Shown: positions 1-12,688, counted from the stretch's first letter. The stretch is DNA of 64,000 bases from Wurfbainia villosa (GCA_025175895.1 CM045992.1:118012377-118076376), one strand, 5' to 3'. The notes: generated by a model from the sequence alone, not told the origin. Numbers and translations are program-made.

Positions 1-1510
1 TTATCATTACTCCACAAATTAGTATTTTGGTTGATGGGTCAAAACAAACCATCCATAAATATGTCCCTAATGTCCATATTAAATTTTTTATTATTAACTG
101 TGACACAACAACACACCGTTAACTGTATCAGAAATTTGAATTACCTCACTCAAACAGATTAGATTACAATTTATTTTAGAGTTTAATTTTCTTCTTAATT
201 CCAAAAGAGACTTACTTCTTACCCATGACTACGCCGTCTTTATATCTACTCTATCATCTCACCCATTCTTTCAAAATACCCCTCGCCAATATGTTTTATC
301 AGATGGTAATAAAAAAAATAAAATCGGAAGAGTAATTCAAATTTAAAGAAGTAATCCTTTAAAAAACATATTCGGTAATTAACCAGGCCACCCCAACGTA
401 CTTGGAGACGTCTCTCGAGAGCCCACTGTTCATCCAAAAAGTTGAGAATCTGTCTAATTAGTAGTCTCCTGTCATCCGTTTCAGGGCTGCGGTGAGAGAG
501 AGGATAAATCACAAAGGGAACTATGTCTCTAGATACGATGGCAAGACAGAGGGGGAGCCATCTGACACCAGGGGAATTTTAGACCCCTCATCCGGAATTG
601 ACCCCAGTCCGTTTCCAAAGCGACCACCTTGTCTTACCATCGCACCATCCCCATGGGGACAGAACCCACTGCTCATGAAGTCATGCGCCTTGGAGAAGTC
701 AAGTACTCTTCCTTCCTTTGACATGCTTTTCATCTTCTCGTACTTAAAAAAAGTATCATGATATTCGAGTCTTCGATCCGATTAATTCTTGAGATAATTA
801 GTTTGACTTCACGATTCTATAGAGATGCCTTTTTGACAGATGAGCCGGAAGAGATTGGAAGCTCTGCGAATCTCCATCAACTATCTGGTTACATCAAGGA
901 AGCGCTTGCAGTTTGATGGTTCAACTCAGATTCTACAGTCGCGTCATCCCTGAAAAACTATCCAACAACGAACAGAGGTCTTCCCTACAGATTGTTTCGA
1001 AATTCATTGTCGAACATTATCTGAGTAAAGGATCGAACTGCGTTCTCCTCATACTCTTATTTGTAGGTATCGAACAAGGTCCGACATGTATATATTTGTT
1101 TTTTTATTGACACTAGAGTATCCAAACCTTCAGTCCGACTAATCTCTGAGAGTGACTGACCCTACTCCACGGACATTCGATACACCTCGCCAACAGCTGC
1201 GTGGAATAATGTCGGAACCCAAGTGGTCTTTATCAACCACCAAAGGTAAATCAAGGAAGCATTCGCAGTTTTTTCACGGTTCAGTCTAGACTCCACAGTT
1301 ACACAATTCTTGAACAATGGTCCAACGCCGAAGTCGTACTCTATCCATCAGACAAACTCCTGACCTCAAGACCGTCCGAATGGATTTTTCTTAAATTTGC
1401 TGCCGAACGATGTCACAATAGAGGATCGAACTGCATTCTCCTATGGAATGTCTCTCCGCTTTTAATATTGCATCGTACCTGGGGGCATGTATATATCTGT
1501 TTATCTATTA
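1..1510. other. Unassigned AT-rich flank, no gene recognised
   Basis: Open frames here are under 90 codons, overlap one another on both strands and show no recognisable motif. I found no LTR end, primer-binding site or transposase signature. The only structure seen is a degenerate internal duplication, listed separately. Confidence 0.5.
765..1500. repeat. Degenerate two-copy tandem duplication
   Basis: Two segments, roughly 765-1110 and 1115-1500, share an ordered series of short blocks. These are a variant of CTTCAGTCCGACTAATC, then AGGAAGC.TTCGCAGTTT, then GTTCA.TCTAGA.TC.ACAGT, then GGATCGAACTGCATTCTCCT, and finally a GCATGTATATAT block. Spacing drifts through indels. The blocks read as an old duplication, perhaps inside a transposon remnant. 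No coding capacity is evident. Confidence 0.45.
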
Positions 1511-2023
1511 TTGTAGGTAACTACCATGTTTGGGCATCAATGAATCCATCATCCCATTATCTCCGTTATCCCACCCATGTCTCCCATGACCTCTCATCCC
1601 TCTCATCTCTTCTCTTATATCTACTTTTCGTGAAGAAGTAGATGATGAGGAAAAATATTCTACTCTTGAGTGAAGGGAGTAGAGAGCAGTGGTAGCACAT
1701 TTGTGAAAGGCTTAGTGAGAAGGATAAGTTCATGCGTGTAGGCATAATTTGGGGTGTGAGGCAGAACGAGAAGGTAGAAAACCTCTTGTCTCTTGTTGAG
1801 GAGAATAAGAGATAATCGTCACAAATATCATCGAAATTAAGGTTGCGACGTTGTGATGTTGCGATGGAAGTTCGAGTTAACCCTTGTAATTTTCATCCCG
1901 ACTGTAAGCGATCCATGAAAGCAACAGATTCATAGAAATTCCTAAGCAGTAGAGTGCCAGTGATTCTACATCTACTTTGAGGTATACTTATAATTCCACA
2001 TTTCATTTATTTAAGTCTTACAT

Positions 2024-2041
2024 TGGTATCAAAGTCAGGTT
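2024..2041 (+). promoter_or_regulatory. Primer-binding site of Copia-C
   Basis: TGGTATCAAAGTCAGGTT lies two bases after the putative LTR end. It matches the plant initiator-Met tRNA primer site (TGGTATCAGAGCCAGG) with two substitutions. It marks the 5' LTR/internal boundary. Confidence 0.75.
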
Positions 2042-2109
2042 GAACGCGAGATCGTTCAACAATTTCTTGAGTTAAAACTTAGAAATGGTTGATGATCACA
2101 GAATGCAGT

Positions 2110-3130
2110 TCTCATCGAAGACGATGAACAATGTTTCGTATCGCAAGCGTGAGAAAGGTGCTCGGTCGCATGCGGTTCTCAGTTGCATGCAAGACTGCTC
2201 GGGACACCCATTGCGTATCAGAGCGTGAGAAACGCTCGAGTGCACGTTCGGTCGAGCACAGAGGTGCTCAGGCAGCTTGGGACATCAGCGATACGCTATC
2301 TCCGTTGCACGCAGAAGACCTCAATCACATAGAGGTGCTTGGGACATGCTTCGATGCACGAGTTTCACCACGCACAATAATTCCCGAGCACGCAGAGGTG
2401 CTCAGGATGCGGAGTTCCACCGCACAAGGTGTTCCCAAGCGTGATGAGGCACTCAAGACTGAGATAGAGGAGCTTTGCCTGCGCGTGAGGTCCTTGGGCA
2501 TGAGCACGATGCTCGGTCGTGTGTGTGGTGCTCAGGTGCACATGGTCCTCAATCGTGCGCGTGCGCCCGATACCCGACTGTGCGAACGATCCTCGGGCGA
2601 GTGCGGTCCTCGGCCGCGTGAGGTGCTCGGATGTGTGTGGTCCTCGATTGTGCGTGCAATCCTCAGGAACCCGCTGAGTGCACAATGCGCATGGTCTTTG
2701 ACCACGTGTGGGGCTCGACCGCATTCGCGAAGTGGTGCTTGGGCGACGCACGCTACTCGGGCACACGAAGGTGCTTGGGCCCGCGTGCAAGAAGTGCACT
2801 TTGGTGCTCAATGGTGTTCGGGCACGGCGAGGGATGTGGTGCTCGATCAAATCCGACAAGAGGTGTCGAGCCCGATGGGAAGCCTGGAGTCGTGTGAGCG
2901 ATGCTCGGGCACGCAGTGTTCGAGCGCTCAGTGGTGCTCGACGCTAATAGTGCATGGGTGTTTCTCTGGCATGTTGCTCGGGAAAGCCAAGATTCTTAGT
3001 TGGGAGTACTCGACAAAGGTAGGCATGGTGCTCGGTGAGTACTCAGTAGTGCTTGAAGTAATCGACAATGTGGTCGGTAACACGCGAGATCTCAACACAA
3101 GCAAGGTCGTTGGTGCTCGAGGTCGTTGAG
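2110..3130 (+). repeat. GC-rich degenerate short repeat in the Copia-C leader
   Basis: Variants of GTGCTCGG, GAGGTGCTC and TCGAGCAC recur throughout this block at irregular spacing of roughly 30 bp. Base composition changes sharply to GC-rich against AT-rich flanks. A 332-codon open frame (2131-3129) spans it, but open frames exist in several registers on both strands, which is expected of a stop-poor repeat. The translation resembles no family I know. I read it as a non-coding leader that grew by short tandem duplication. Confidence 0.55.
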
Positions 3131-3614
3131 GATCTCGAGAGTTTGACATGAATAGAGATACTTGGATTGCACTGAGTTGCTCAGCACACAGAAGTATTTT
3201 ACCGAGTGTTCAAAATTGAGTTAGATTTTGAGGTTATTCAAAATCTGATTTGAAGGTCGAGAAGGATTTTCAGAAGTGACTCGACCTAAGTCGAGGGTTT
3301 CGAAGATGATGAAGAGGTTGACTCCGAGGTGTGTGGACTATTACGGTGGAGCATTGCCATTATTTCGTTGTGTGTAAACTCTCACGGCGGCACGTAGGTT
3401 AGCTTTGAGAGTATAATGTGACTAATTGTGTATTGCATCTTAATTTGAATGATGAAATACAATTTCAAATTGTAGTGTATGATGTCTGTTGATTCATACG
3501 CTCATCTTGAAATTTGTATTCGAGTTATTTAAGTCTTGATGATTAGTAGGGTACATAATTGAGATATTAACCATCAATTGTCACTTACGTCTCTTTATTC
3601 TGTGTGACAAATAA

Positions 3615-4970
3615 ATGACTGCAACAAAGATTGTCATATTAGATCTCGTGAAAGGAGACAAGTTGAACGATGACAACTATGATATTTGGCACTGGAAGGT
3701 TCAATTTGTCTTTGAGGAGCAAAAACTCGGGGAGATTCTTAAGCATGAGATGGTGGACCCTGGGGAAAGTGCCACAACACAAGCGAGACAAGATCAGGAG
3801 GTGTATCGTGCGTGGAAAAAGAAGGATGGTCAAGCAAGGGTAATTCTTCTGAGTAGCATGCATGATGAGCTAATCCCGATTTATGAACTATATCCTATTG
3901 CTTTGTTGATCTGGTGTGCTCTTAAAGAGTAATATGACACCTCTTCAGCTTTTAAGTTGAGGATGCTAATATATAAGTTTATTACTTATAAGAAGAGGTC
4001 TGATCATACTATGAAGCATCATTTAATATATATGCCGAGTATGATTGCCTCTTTGAAGAATATGAGGGAGTCAATGTCGAATGAGCTTTAAGTATTGGGA
4101 GTGATCCAGTCATTGTCTAACTCTTGGGATATAGTTAAGACATATCTCACACACACAAAAAGTATTCTTACTTTCATGGATGTGAGTAGGTACTGTGAGC
4201 TTGAGGAGAAGCGACAGAAGGTGATCAAGTCTGCTTCAGGTCATGCTACATTGTGGAGTCGAGTAAGAGCTCCTAGGTACTAAGCGCAAGTGACACAAGC
4301 ATGAGAAAAAGACCAAGGGTTATGGCAAGAAGAAGCCAAAGACAGTAGAGAAAGGATAGAAAACAAGAAGGAGCTCATTACGAGCAATGCCCGATGCTAT
4401 GTATGTGGTATGATTGGGAATTTCACATGCGAGTGTCACGAGCGAAAGATAAATCCTTCTTCTTTATATAGTTTGAGTTATATGTCATTTTGTGTGATGT
4501 TCGCTAACTCATCTTCTTTGTGGATTGTAGACTCAGGAGCCATAGACCATGTAGCTCAAGATAGGAGTGCTTACGTAGATTTTCGCTACTTGAGTCCACA
4601 TGCAAGAAGGCTATATATGGGGAATGGAGCATTCATGGAGGTGAGAGGGATTGACACTTGCAAGTTGATGCTGCAAAGTAATCAAGTCATGTATCTCCAT
4701 GATGTATTGTATGCTCTGAAGATTAGGCAAAATATAGTTTCTGTTCGTAGTCTAGACCAGTTAGGATATAATATTTGTATAGGAAACTCTAATGTTTTTA
4801 TCTCATATGATAATTTTTTAATATGTTCCGGTATAGTCCATGAGGGACTTTATGCACTAAATTTGATTTAATTTCATAAGTCTTATCCTACGTCTCCTAT
4901 TGCCTTTGCATCTGATAGTGTAGGGGATGATGTGAGTGTATGACATAGTAGACTTGGCCACATAGGGTGA
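3615..4970 (+). pseudogene. Copia-C gag-protease-pre-integrase remnant
   Basis: The frame opening at 3615 reads as copia gag (start MTATKIVILDLVKGD, then an NY.IW..K motif). It continues in the same frame past in-frame stops near 3930 and 4089 to about 4283. A CCHC-like knuckle near 4397 has the form CX2C..GN..C, with Asn in place of the histidine. A second frame (4410-4871) carries the aspartic protease core WIVDSGAIDHV and then pre-integrase sequence. Near 4938 the pre-integrase motif HSRLGHIG is preceded by a stop where Trp is usual. The coding sequence breaks off near 4970. The lesions show it is inactive. Confidence 0.8.
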
Positions 4971-5880
4971 GAGAGTGGGTCGGTCATTCATGCATTTAGG
5001 ATAATTAAAATGAAATTAAGGACAGTGACATGATTTGAAGTCTCATAATAAGAGAATCAAATAGAGTTATCTAAATAAAATGCATGAACACCGTAGATTA
5101 GGAAAAAGCAAAACCTACATCTCACAGAGACCATAAGAAAGACATGTATATGTATTGATACACTTTAGACATATGCGAAATGTTAAGAAATGAGTTAAGT
5201 TCAAGGTGTATAGATGTTGCATCTAGATGAACTTAAACTCATAATATGACATTAAAGAATCATGAGGAAAGCTAATGTACAAGTCATGTACATCTAGCTC
5301 ATAGACCATAGTTCAATACAAGATTTTAAAAATATTTTAAAATAATTTTAGAAAATCTTGGTGAAGCCTATCTTTTGATGACAATCACCATTGAATAAGT
5401 TGGCACAAAGTTTGGCAAAAACATTAAAGTTTTCAATGGTTTTGAACTTTATATCAATTTTACAATTTAATGTGAATTTTAACTTAAAATTATTTTTCAC
5501 CCATTGTATTTTATGTAAGTAATGTACGTATGAATTTTCAAAAAAAATTAAAATACATATAATTACTTATGAATTTTAAATTTCGTATCTGAAAAACTAT
5601 TTTTTGTATTTGCAGAAACCAATTGACTGGTAATGGGGCAGTCAACTGGTCGCTAACCTAGTCGACTGCTGAAGCTGATTTTGACTGAACAAGGTTTGTT
5701 TATCCATTTATTAGCAATGTTAGGCTATTTTAATGCCTCATAAATCTAAGATATGCTTTGGAAAGTATTGAAAAGGTGAAATTATCATTGAAAATGATTA
5801 GAAGAATTATTTAGAGTGGAGTATCAAATTTTAAGGGAGGTTAAAGATTCAAGTTTGAACTTTTATCCTTATTTTCGATA
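4971..5880. other. Unassigned AT-rich segment, probably retroelement-derived
   Basis: No coding frame is recognised. Near 5620-5670 the CAGTCGACTG-type motif of the SIRE-like LTR family appears, so part of this may belong to the element that ends at 7980. I cannot place the boundary with Copia-C precisely. Confidence 0.35.
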
Positions 5881-6494
5881 GTTTAAGTTTCCTATATGCT
5901 TAGGAATTCTCCAAGGATATTGTTGGTGCAATGGTCAAGATTGAGCAAACCTTTAGGGGGAGTTTTATCAATCTTGGTATGATGGATAACCTTTGATTAT
6001 AAAAGGCGAGAAATGAGGATTTAGGTACCTTCATTATGGATTGTCTCTTATTTAGTGATCTGAGATTTATCACTAGGAAGAGTGAAGACATCCTAGATGA
6101 CTTTGAACCAAGGGAGAGAATGTAGGATCTCATTGGGAGATGAAATATTAAAAACCTTGGTAGGCTTTTTGATGTATGTCAAATGGGGAGAAGTGAGGTT
6201 TAAGTTAGGCAAACCTTCACTACGCTTTGGCATAAGAAGAGTTAAGTTTGAGCTATTATTAGCCTAATTTAAAGGTATTGTCAAACATTAAAAATGGGAA
6301 GATTATTGATGCAATAGACTCCGGGTTGATGTTGACCAAACTCGAGTGGGACTCGAGTAGAGTTTTGATGTTTAACAATGGATTGACAATGAGTTTGATC
6401 ATTGTTTGACAATATGGTTTGACCATATGTTGACCATATAACTAGTGGATGATTGAAATATCTAAAGTCATATAGGGGAGATTATTTGGGGAGA

Positions 6495-6960
6495 TTATTG
6501 GAGCAATCAACCTCGGAAGTCTAAGTTTAGATACTTGACATGGAAAGTCCAAGTTTGGATACTTGACATGGAAAGTCCAAGAATAGTCTTGGCAAGGGAA
6601 GTCCAAGTATGAATGCTTGATAATTGGAAAGTCCAAGAATGGTCTTGGTCACGTATGTCCAAGTACGTAGTTTTGACAGTGAAAGTCCAAAGTTTGCCAA
6701 TGGGAAAGTCCAAGGATGTAGTTTTGACAGCGTAAAGTCCGAGCATGTATTCTTGGCGACGTAAATCCAAATGGATCTTGACAAGGAAGTCCAAGGGTGA
6801 GGTATTGACAACATAAATTTAAGCATATAGTCTTGGCAGTATAAATTCCAAGCAGACCTTGGCAAGGAAGTCCAATGGTGAGATTTTGATAGCATAAAGT
6901 CCAAGCATGGAGTCTTGACAGCATAAGTCCAAATGAACCTTGGCAAAGGACTCGGTTAGC
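6495..6960 (+). repeat. GTCCAAG-type subrepeats in the F2 LTR
   Basis: Units such as GACATGGAAAGTCCAAG, CTTGACAGCATAAGTCCAA and CTTGGCAAGGAAGTCCAA recur about every 30-45 bp. The reverse complement of the same array occupies about 60930-61160 in the solo LTR. Overlapping minus-strand frames across it are a by-product of the repeat. Confidence 0.7.
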
Positions 6961-7144
6961 ATGACATAGTCGATAGAAGCATTTGAAGGCTAGCACAAAG
7001 GGTGAATGAGTCATTGAGGACTTGTAGGGACCTTGAGGGTGTGAGGTTGATGAAAGTGGCTAGAAGGCTTAGGTCTAGGTTAAGGGTGGTCAATCAAGTA
7101 TGAAAGGATCATACTTGGGTTAAACCTCATGTTTGAGGCTTATA

Positions 7145-7500
7145 AGTCGACTGAAACTTTGGGTCAGTCGACTGGTCAAGTGTTCAGCACTCGAGAACCT
7201 AGTTTGACTTGAGCAGGCGATTGAGATTATGAATAATCGACTAGTCGAGGAGTCGACTAAGACTCAACTGTGGCTCTGACAATCAACTACTAGTTGTGAG
7301 CAGTCGACTAGCCTATGTCAGTCGACTGCTAGGGTTTAGCAGTTGACTGAAATTAAATGACGAGGCATGATTGTTCAAGAAATGATCGACTTATAGCAAT
7401 GATCGGTGATGCGCAATGATCATTCGTAATGGATGGTAAGCTAATGTGGATTAAGTTATTGTGAGACAACGAATAGGTGAATAGTCGACTGCTAGGCATG
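7145..7500. repeat. Cluster of AGTCGACTG palindromic motifs
   Basis: The palindrome AGTCGACT and near-matches (CAGTCGACTG, GGTCAGTCGACTGGTCAAG) occur many times here. They recur at 8035-8175 and on the other copy at 60340-60700. They belong to the SIRE-like LTR family rather than to a host regulatory region. Confidence 0.65.
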
Positions 7501-8019
7501 AAATTAGCTAGCAATAGGTTATAAAAGGAGCAGCTTAGGGAGGATTTTGCGAATATTTTTGTGGTGATTTTGAAGGGGAAGTATTGTTGCATTTCATACC
7601 TTCAAGAGCAATCCAAAGCAACCAAAAAAGCTCTCGAGCAAAGATTGATTTGTAAAATGTTCTTTACTTGTATTTCCTTGTTTCTTTGCTTACTTGTTGT
7701 ATTTTATTGTAAGTTCTTTTGTAAGAGGTTTCTTCACCTCCGATGTGTTGCTGAGAAGGAGAAGACATAGTGAGGATAGATCACTAGCTCACTCATGGAG
7801 TATGAACTTTAGTTCCAAACCACGCAAATCTTGTCTTGTGGTTGTGTTGTTTTTATTTTTATTATGTATGTTTGTATTTCTGTTGCGTACTAACTATTTG
7901 TAGACGAGCATATGAACGAACGATCAAAGAAATCGAAAATCACTATTCACTTCCCTCTAGCGTAATGTTCGATCCCCAATAGATTGGTCTTGAGTGGCCA
8001 AAGCACAGAAGATTCCGTA

Positions 8020-8512
8020 GTTGACTGATGAGAAATGAAAGTCGACTGACGGCTATGCCAGTCAACTGTTGAGTCAGGACAATCAATTGATGAGTCATAA
8101 TCTGATGTGGATTAGTCTGTTGTAAGATAACGAATACATGGACAGTCGACTGGGGTTAAGGTCAGTCGATTGCTAGGTGAAAATCTAACCCAAATGGAGT
8201 TATAAATGGAGCTCGATAGGGAGGATTGGAGATAGCGGTTTTTAGAGCTTTTGGAGGGGAAACGTTGTTGCTTTCCAGACCTTCAAAGATGTTCAAAGCG
8301 ACCAAAAGAGATCAAACAAAAGCATTCTTCTTCTAAAATTGTTTTTCATCTTGTATTTATTTTTACTTGTATTTGGTCATTCATTCTTATATAAGCTCTT
8401 TTGTACGAGATTTTTCCACCTCCGATGTTATACCGAGAAAGAGAAGGTGTTAGTGAGGGTAGATTACTAGATCGCCACCGTGAAGTAGGAACTTTAGTTC
8501 CGAATTGTTAGT
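8020..8512 (+). mobile_element. Truncated second copy of the F-family LTR
   Basis: The order of blocks repeats that of 7340-7830: AGTCGACTG motifs, a TTATAAATGGAGCTCGATAGGGAGGA stretch parallel to TTATAAAAGGAGCAGCTTAGGGAGGA, then the CACCTCCGATGT block, then GGAACTTTAGTTCC. It stops before the CCCTCTAGCG terminus present in F2. It is therefore a broken LTR lying directly after F2. Confidence 0.6.
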
Positions 8513-9447
8513 AATATATGAGAGGTGTCTTAAGGCAATCGCCTTATGGTTGTACCATTTATTTGATTAATGAAGATTCACTATTTGAGTATACATGTTT
8601 TTATGTATTTGATTGGATCTTAAACTCATTTACTGAATGTTCGCAATACGATTCACAACATGAGAGAATTTATAATTGGATCACAACTAGTGAGTATCTC
8701 TACATGTGTAATTGTGATGTATTGGAATTATCCCTAGTCGATGAATTGATGGATTCAGACGCCATTGATTCTGTTGAGACTAGTACGAGGTATACTCTTT
8801 GGTTTATCCAAGCAGCCGTTTCTCACTGGCTGGTGACATTGGGATGTTCGGAGTTGATCGTGGATACTAATTATGGTAACTAGTTCATTTGAGTGATCAG
8901 CTGTAAGACTTCATATGGTTATCTGCATATATGGATATGTCAATGAAGTTCTTACAACAGCTTAAGTGGGATGTTCCTTCGACTTGCGATATTCAAGTCA
9001 TCTTGGTCATGAAGACTTATGCTTTGACATCTTAAGCATCTATGAGGAGATGTGGACCCGGGATGATTGAGTATAAGTCGAAGAGGCCGAAGGTGTTTGA
9101 ATAGCCTACAGAGGATTCGCCGCTCCTTGTGAAGAGATGTATACCCTATGACCTCTTGTCGGATTGTCACTAAAGTCTTTGACAAAAGCATTACATGTTT
9201 AGAGTATGGTACTCTTAGATACATGTGCAGTAAATAAAATCCGGAGGACGAGGAAGTAATACTTGGACTAGATGTGACGTAGTCAACCTAGTGGGGACTG
9301 ACACAATAGATCATATCCTGAACCAAGTGGGTATAAGATGAGTGAAAGGAATGGGATACAATTCATTGTAGCTGCTGAAGGGTTTCAAAAATGGTTCTGG
9401 GATCAACTGTTGATTTTTTGATTAATTGGGAATCATGATGTACTACT
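8513..9447 (+). mobile_element. LTR-like sequence D, left part, interrupted by Gypsy-A
   Basis: No coding sequence is credible; the 121-codon frame at 8518-8883 matches nothing I know. Gypsy-A splits this sequence, whose right continuation is 48272-49748. The joined block ends in a C-rich CCTCTAGAG...CCGTACA motif like other LTR ends in the window and has a TATA box in its right half. I infer an old copia-type LTR. Its left boundary (TGAGAGG near 8519) is uncertain and no target duplication was confirmed. Confidence 0.4.
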
Positions 9448-9452
9448 AGGTG
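9448..9452 (+). repeat. Target-site duplication of Gypsy-A (left)
   Basis: AGGTG at 9448-9452 is repeated at 48267-48271, immediately outside the two LTR termini (TGTTAAAT... and ...GGTGTGACA). Confidence 0.92.
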
Positions 9453-12366
9453 TGTTAAATATGAAAATTTAAAATACTAAATTAAATGACCAAAAATTTA
9501 GAAAAATAATTCTAGGAATTATTTCGGTATTTTTGGATAATTTTAGGAATTTTTCAGAATTTTTTTAGAATTAAACGGGGCTTGTACAAGATATTTACAG
9601 GGATAAAAAAAACAGACTTTTAAAGAGCCTATTTGAGATATCAATTTTTGAAGAGTAAATGTGTTAACTTAAACCTAGGGTTAACTCGTTTTCTCATACT
9701 TAACGCAAGAGTCGTTTCTCGCCATCGTTTTTATTCCCGAGCGATTCACATTCGCGATAACTTCCTCTCCACCGCGCCCGACTCCACCTCATGATCTCTC
9801 GCGATCCTCTTCCTTGCCGTTTCTTCTCGCGACTCAAATTCCTCACGATCACCGCTCCGCACCGTCGACCTCCCCTTCTCCCTGCGACTTTTCTTCTTCT
9901 CCGAAGCGCAAGGATGTCGAGTGTCTCTTCCCTTTCCTCTCGTTCTTCTTCCTCGCGGCAGGCAGTGATCATTGGCTGGGACGATCTCCGTTGTCAAGCA
10001 AGGGCGGCGGGTTTGCGTCGGCGGCAGGCATGCGCGTGGTCGAGAGTTGGGTCAGTGGAATCGGCATTGCATGTTGATCTGGGGCGGAGGTCTCTGCCGG
10101 AGCAGATGGTGGTTGGCAGCGGCTAGGTGGCATTTGCAGCATGTTTGAATCAGAGGTTGCGATCTCTATCGGTGGTTGTCGGCACAAGGTGAGGCATGGT
10201 TTCCTTGATTTTGGACGGGATTTAGGGCCTATCTGAGCCTTCCTCATTCGGTGTGAATCTGTGATTGGGGGCAGTGGCTTTTCCGATGAACAGGGCAGGC
10301 TTAGGGGAAGCTATGCCGGTGAACAGAGGACTGAGGAATCGGAAGGGAAGCTGCCGGTGGAGTTTTAGGGTTGGTACGCTTATCTACCCTCTTCTCTCAT
10401 CGATAAATTTATGGTTGTTGTATGTCAAGGTATTGTGATATATCAGGTGGATTCTCCTCTCGGTGGAGTGGATTGGTGTTGGAGATGTGGTTGGCTGTGC
10501 TTGAATAGAGGGTAGGTGTAGGTTTGTGAGTCCAAAGGAGGGGCGTTGGTGATGATTTATGAGTTAGGGCAGCAGATGGTGTGAGTGTTCTGGTGAACCA
10601 AGCAAATTGGGGGAGTACCTTCGGTGGAGTAGGTTGGACGGAGGTTGTCGGTTTGTGTTGTGTTGTGTGTATTTTGTGTATGGGCAGATATTGGAGAGTT
10701 GCGCCAGCTGTGACGACTAGGTGTTTGGAGGTTTGTTAGGCTGTGGATGTTTGTGATGAGATTGGTGCTTGGGGGTCAGATGTGTTGATGACGACTGTGA
10801 GTGGGAGTGTTGGTCGGTTGTGAAGGCAGTGGTGGTTGTTAGTACATTATGTGAGGTGTTGTGGGTTGTTTTGGTAAACAAAGCAAATTGTTATGGGCTG
10901 TGAATGGTCTATAATGGAGTGAATGGGGCTGAGTGAGAGGTGGCAGTGAAGGGGTTGTTTTGTTGAGGTAAACTTGACGGTTGTTGAGGTGTTGTGGGTG
11001 TGTCGAGAGGTTATACTTGTATTCGATAGATTAAGTGAATATGGGGTCGAAGTAGAATTTAGTCGAATATTAGCTGTGTGCTGGAACTTAATGGTAATTA
11101 TGTTATATGCAGGTTTCGATCACGAGACAAGTCCACGGGCGTAAAGACAGTTGGTATTCTTCATAGCAGGCGGGTATCTGTGACTTATCTTCTTTTAGAT
11201 ATTGTCATTTTATCATGCATTGTTTACTATAGCTAGTAGTAGTTTTTCTATGCTTGTTAACTGCCCTGGTATGTTACTACCTAGTACGTGTTGTAGTCTT
11301 TTTATATGCTTATTATATTATGCTCTATCACTTAGATACTTGTCATTTTGTTTATCTAGCACTAGAGTAGTGACATACCTTACATACTGGGCATTGAATG
11401 AATAATGAATATAACTTGCATATGTACAGACTTATGTACTTAGGTTATTTGATGTGGGCTCCTATTGGTACATATCATAGGTAGCCATGGATTGATAGGT
11501 GTATCATGCATTAGTGACATGCACCATCTTACATTATTGCATGACTGACGATCATCGGCTCCTCGGTAGGAGGTGATACTACTTGGTAGTTGAGCCCATC
11601 GTCACTCACATTATCTACACACACAACCACTCGTGGGTTAGTGGTATTTCAGTTGTGTATGTAGTTGCTCTGTCGAGGATCCACGATAGTCGCTCAGGTG
11701 ATTTGTATTGCGATGTGGTAGCAGATAGGGATCCCTCCTTTGTCATGAGACGAGGTGATTGTCCCCCATATACATACATGGGGTAGGAGCGTGATACTCC
11801 GCCAGCATCCTGTCCGCTCGGTCACATAAGTATAGTGACGACAGAGTGCACAGTTGTAACAACCCTACCCACTCGGCCGACACACATGACATGTCGATGG
11901 CTTGACTGGCATTAGGGGTGACACAGGTGATTGCATCATGTGCATATATTTTTACTATATACATTGATTGTTGCACTTTTTGATTGTTGTATATGATTGT
12001 CATGCACATATAGGAGGTATTATGTTGTTTGTTTTGGTGATTCTACATATACCTGTGTGGATATATTTTATACCAGCTTAGGTGATTCTGATATGTACAG
12101 TTTTAGGTATGTATTTCTGTTGAGAAACTGTATCAGCATGATTATTATTGCTACTTATAGTTTACTATGCATGACTATTAGATATCCGCTGAGTTTTACT
12201 CACTCCGTTGATATCTATTTTATTTCAGGATGAAGCTTTTTGGAGGGTTCAGTTGTCAGTCCCCTGATCTGATGACTCCGTCATTTGGTTTTCGGGCTTC
12301 CGCATGTTTTTGTTGTCTCTAGTACTCTATGTTTCAAACTTGTAGTATTTTATACTCGTGGTTGTT

Positions 12367-12374
12367 TGGTGGTA
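12367..12374 (+). repeat. Target-site duplication of the hAT element (left)
   Basis: TGGTGGTA at 12367-12374 pairs with TTTTGGTA at 15470-15477 (6 of 8 match). The unoccupied site in the 3' LTR is TGGTGGTA at 47969-47976, so the right copy has mutated. Confidence 0.75.
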
Positions 12375-12688
12375 GACCTGGCCACGGTCCAGGTTCGGTC
12401 TGGGTCCGGGTCGAAATCGCCGGGTCCGCCGATAAAATACGACTTAACCGACTCGGGCCGTCGGCTACGGTCCGGCCATGGAACCGCGGTCCGGTCCGGT
12501 CCGTCCGTAATCGTCGTTTTAGTTAAATAAATAAAAAAATAAAAAATGATGTAAATAATTAAAATAAAAAAAAATTCACAATTAAACTTATAAAAACTCT
12601 ATCAAATATTTCATTATCTCAATACAAAATATATTACATCTTAGACTTAAATAAAAAAATCTATTACAATAAAAAAATCAAATACATT

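Larger units (their letters stand above)
1520..4970 (+). mobile_element. Copia-C: truncated Ty1/copia retrotransposon
   Basis: The order is an LTR end (through about 2022, TTAAGTCTTACA), an initiator-Met-type primer-binding site at 2024, a long leader (2042-3614), a gag domain, a zinc-knuckle remnant, an aspartic protease and the start of the pre-integrase domain. Homology stops near 4970. The integrase core, reverse transcriptase, RNase H and 3' LTR are missing, so this is a 5' fragment. The left LTR boundary was not found; about 1520 is a guess. Confidence 0.72.
5880..7980 (+). mobile_element. SIRE-like copia: 3' internal end plus 3' LTR (copy F2)
   Basis: The segment around 6165-6303 has the layout seen before the polypurine tract of SIRE-like copia elements (TTTTGATGTATGTCAAATGGGGAGAAG in pieces, then TTGTCAAACATTAAAAATGGGAAGAT). 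The LTR then begins near 6304 (TATTGATGCAATAGAC, a decayed TGTTGGTGCAATCGAC) and ends near 7980 (CCCTCTAGCG...GATCCCCAA). It contains a TATA box at 7520-7527 (TATAAAAG), many AGTCGACTG motifs and a GTCCAAG repeat block. The same LTR family lies on the opposite strand at 59811-61348. The 5' part of the element is absent. Confidence 0.65.

Noticed and set aside
2131..3129. 332-codon open frame as a protein-coding gene
   Set aside because: It lies in a degenerate GC-rich repeat with competing open frames on both strands and no recognisable domain.
8518..8883. 121-codon frame as a host gene
   Set aside because: Lies in LTR-like sequence D that is split by Gypsy-A; no domain or start context.
9791..10126. 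Ser/Arg-rich frames in the Gypsy-A LTR as genes
   Set aside because: Recur, decayed, at 17394-17876 in the other LTR; they belong to repeat sequence.
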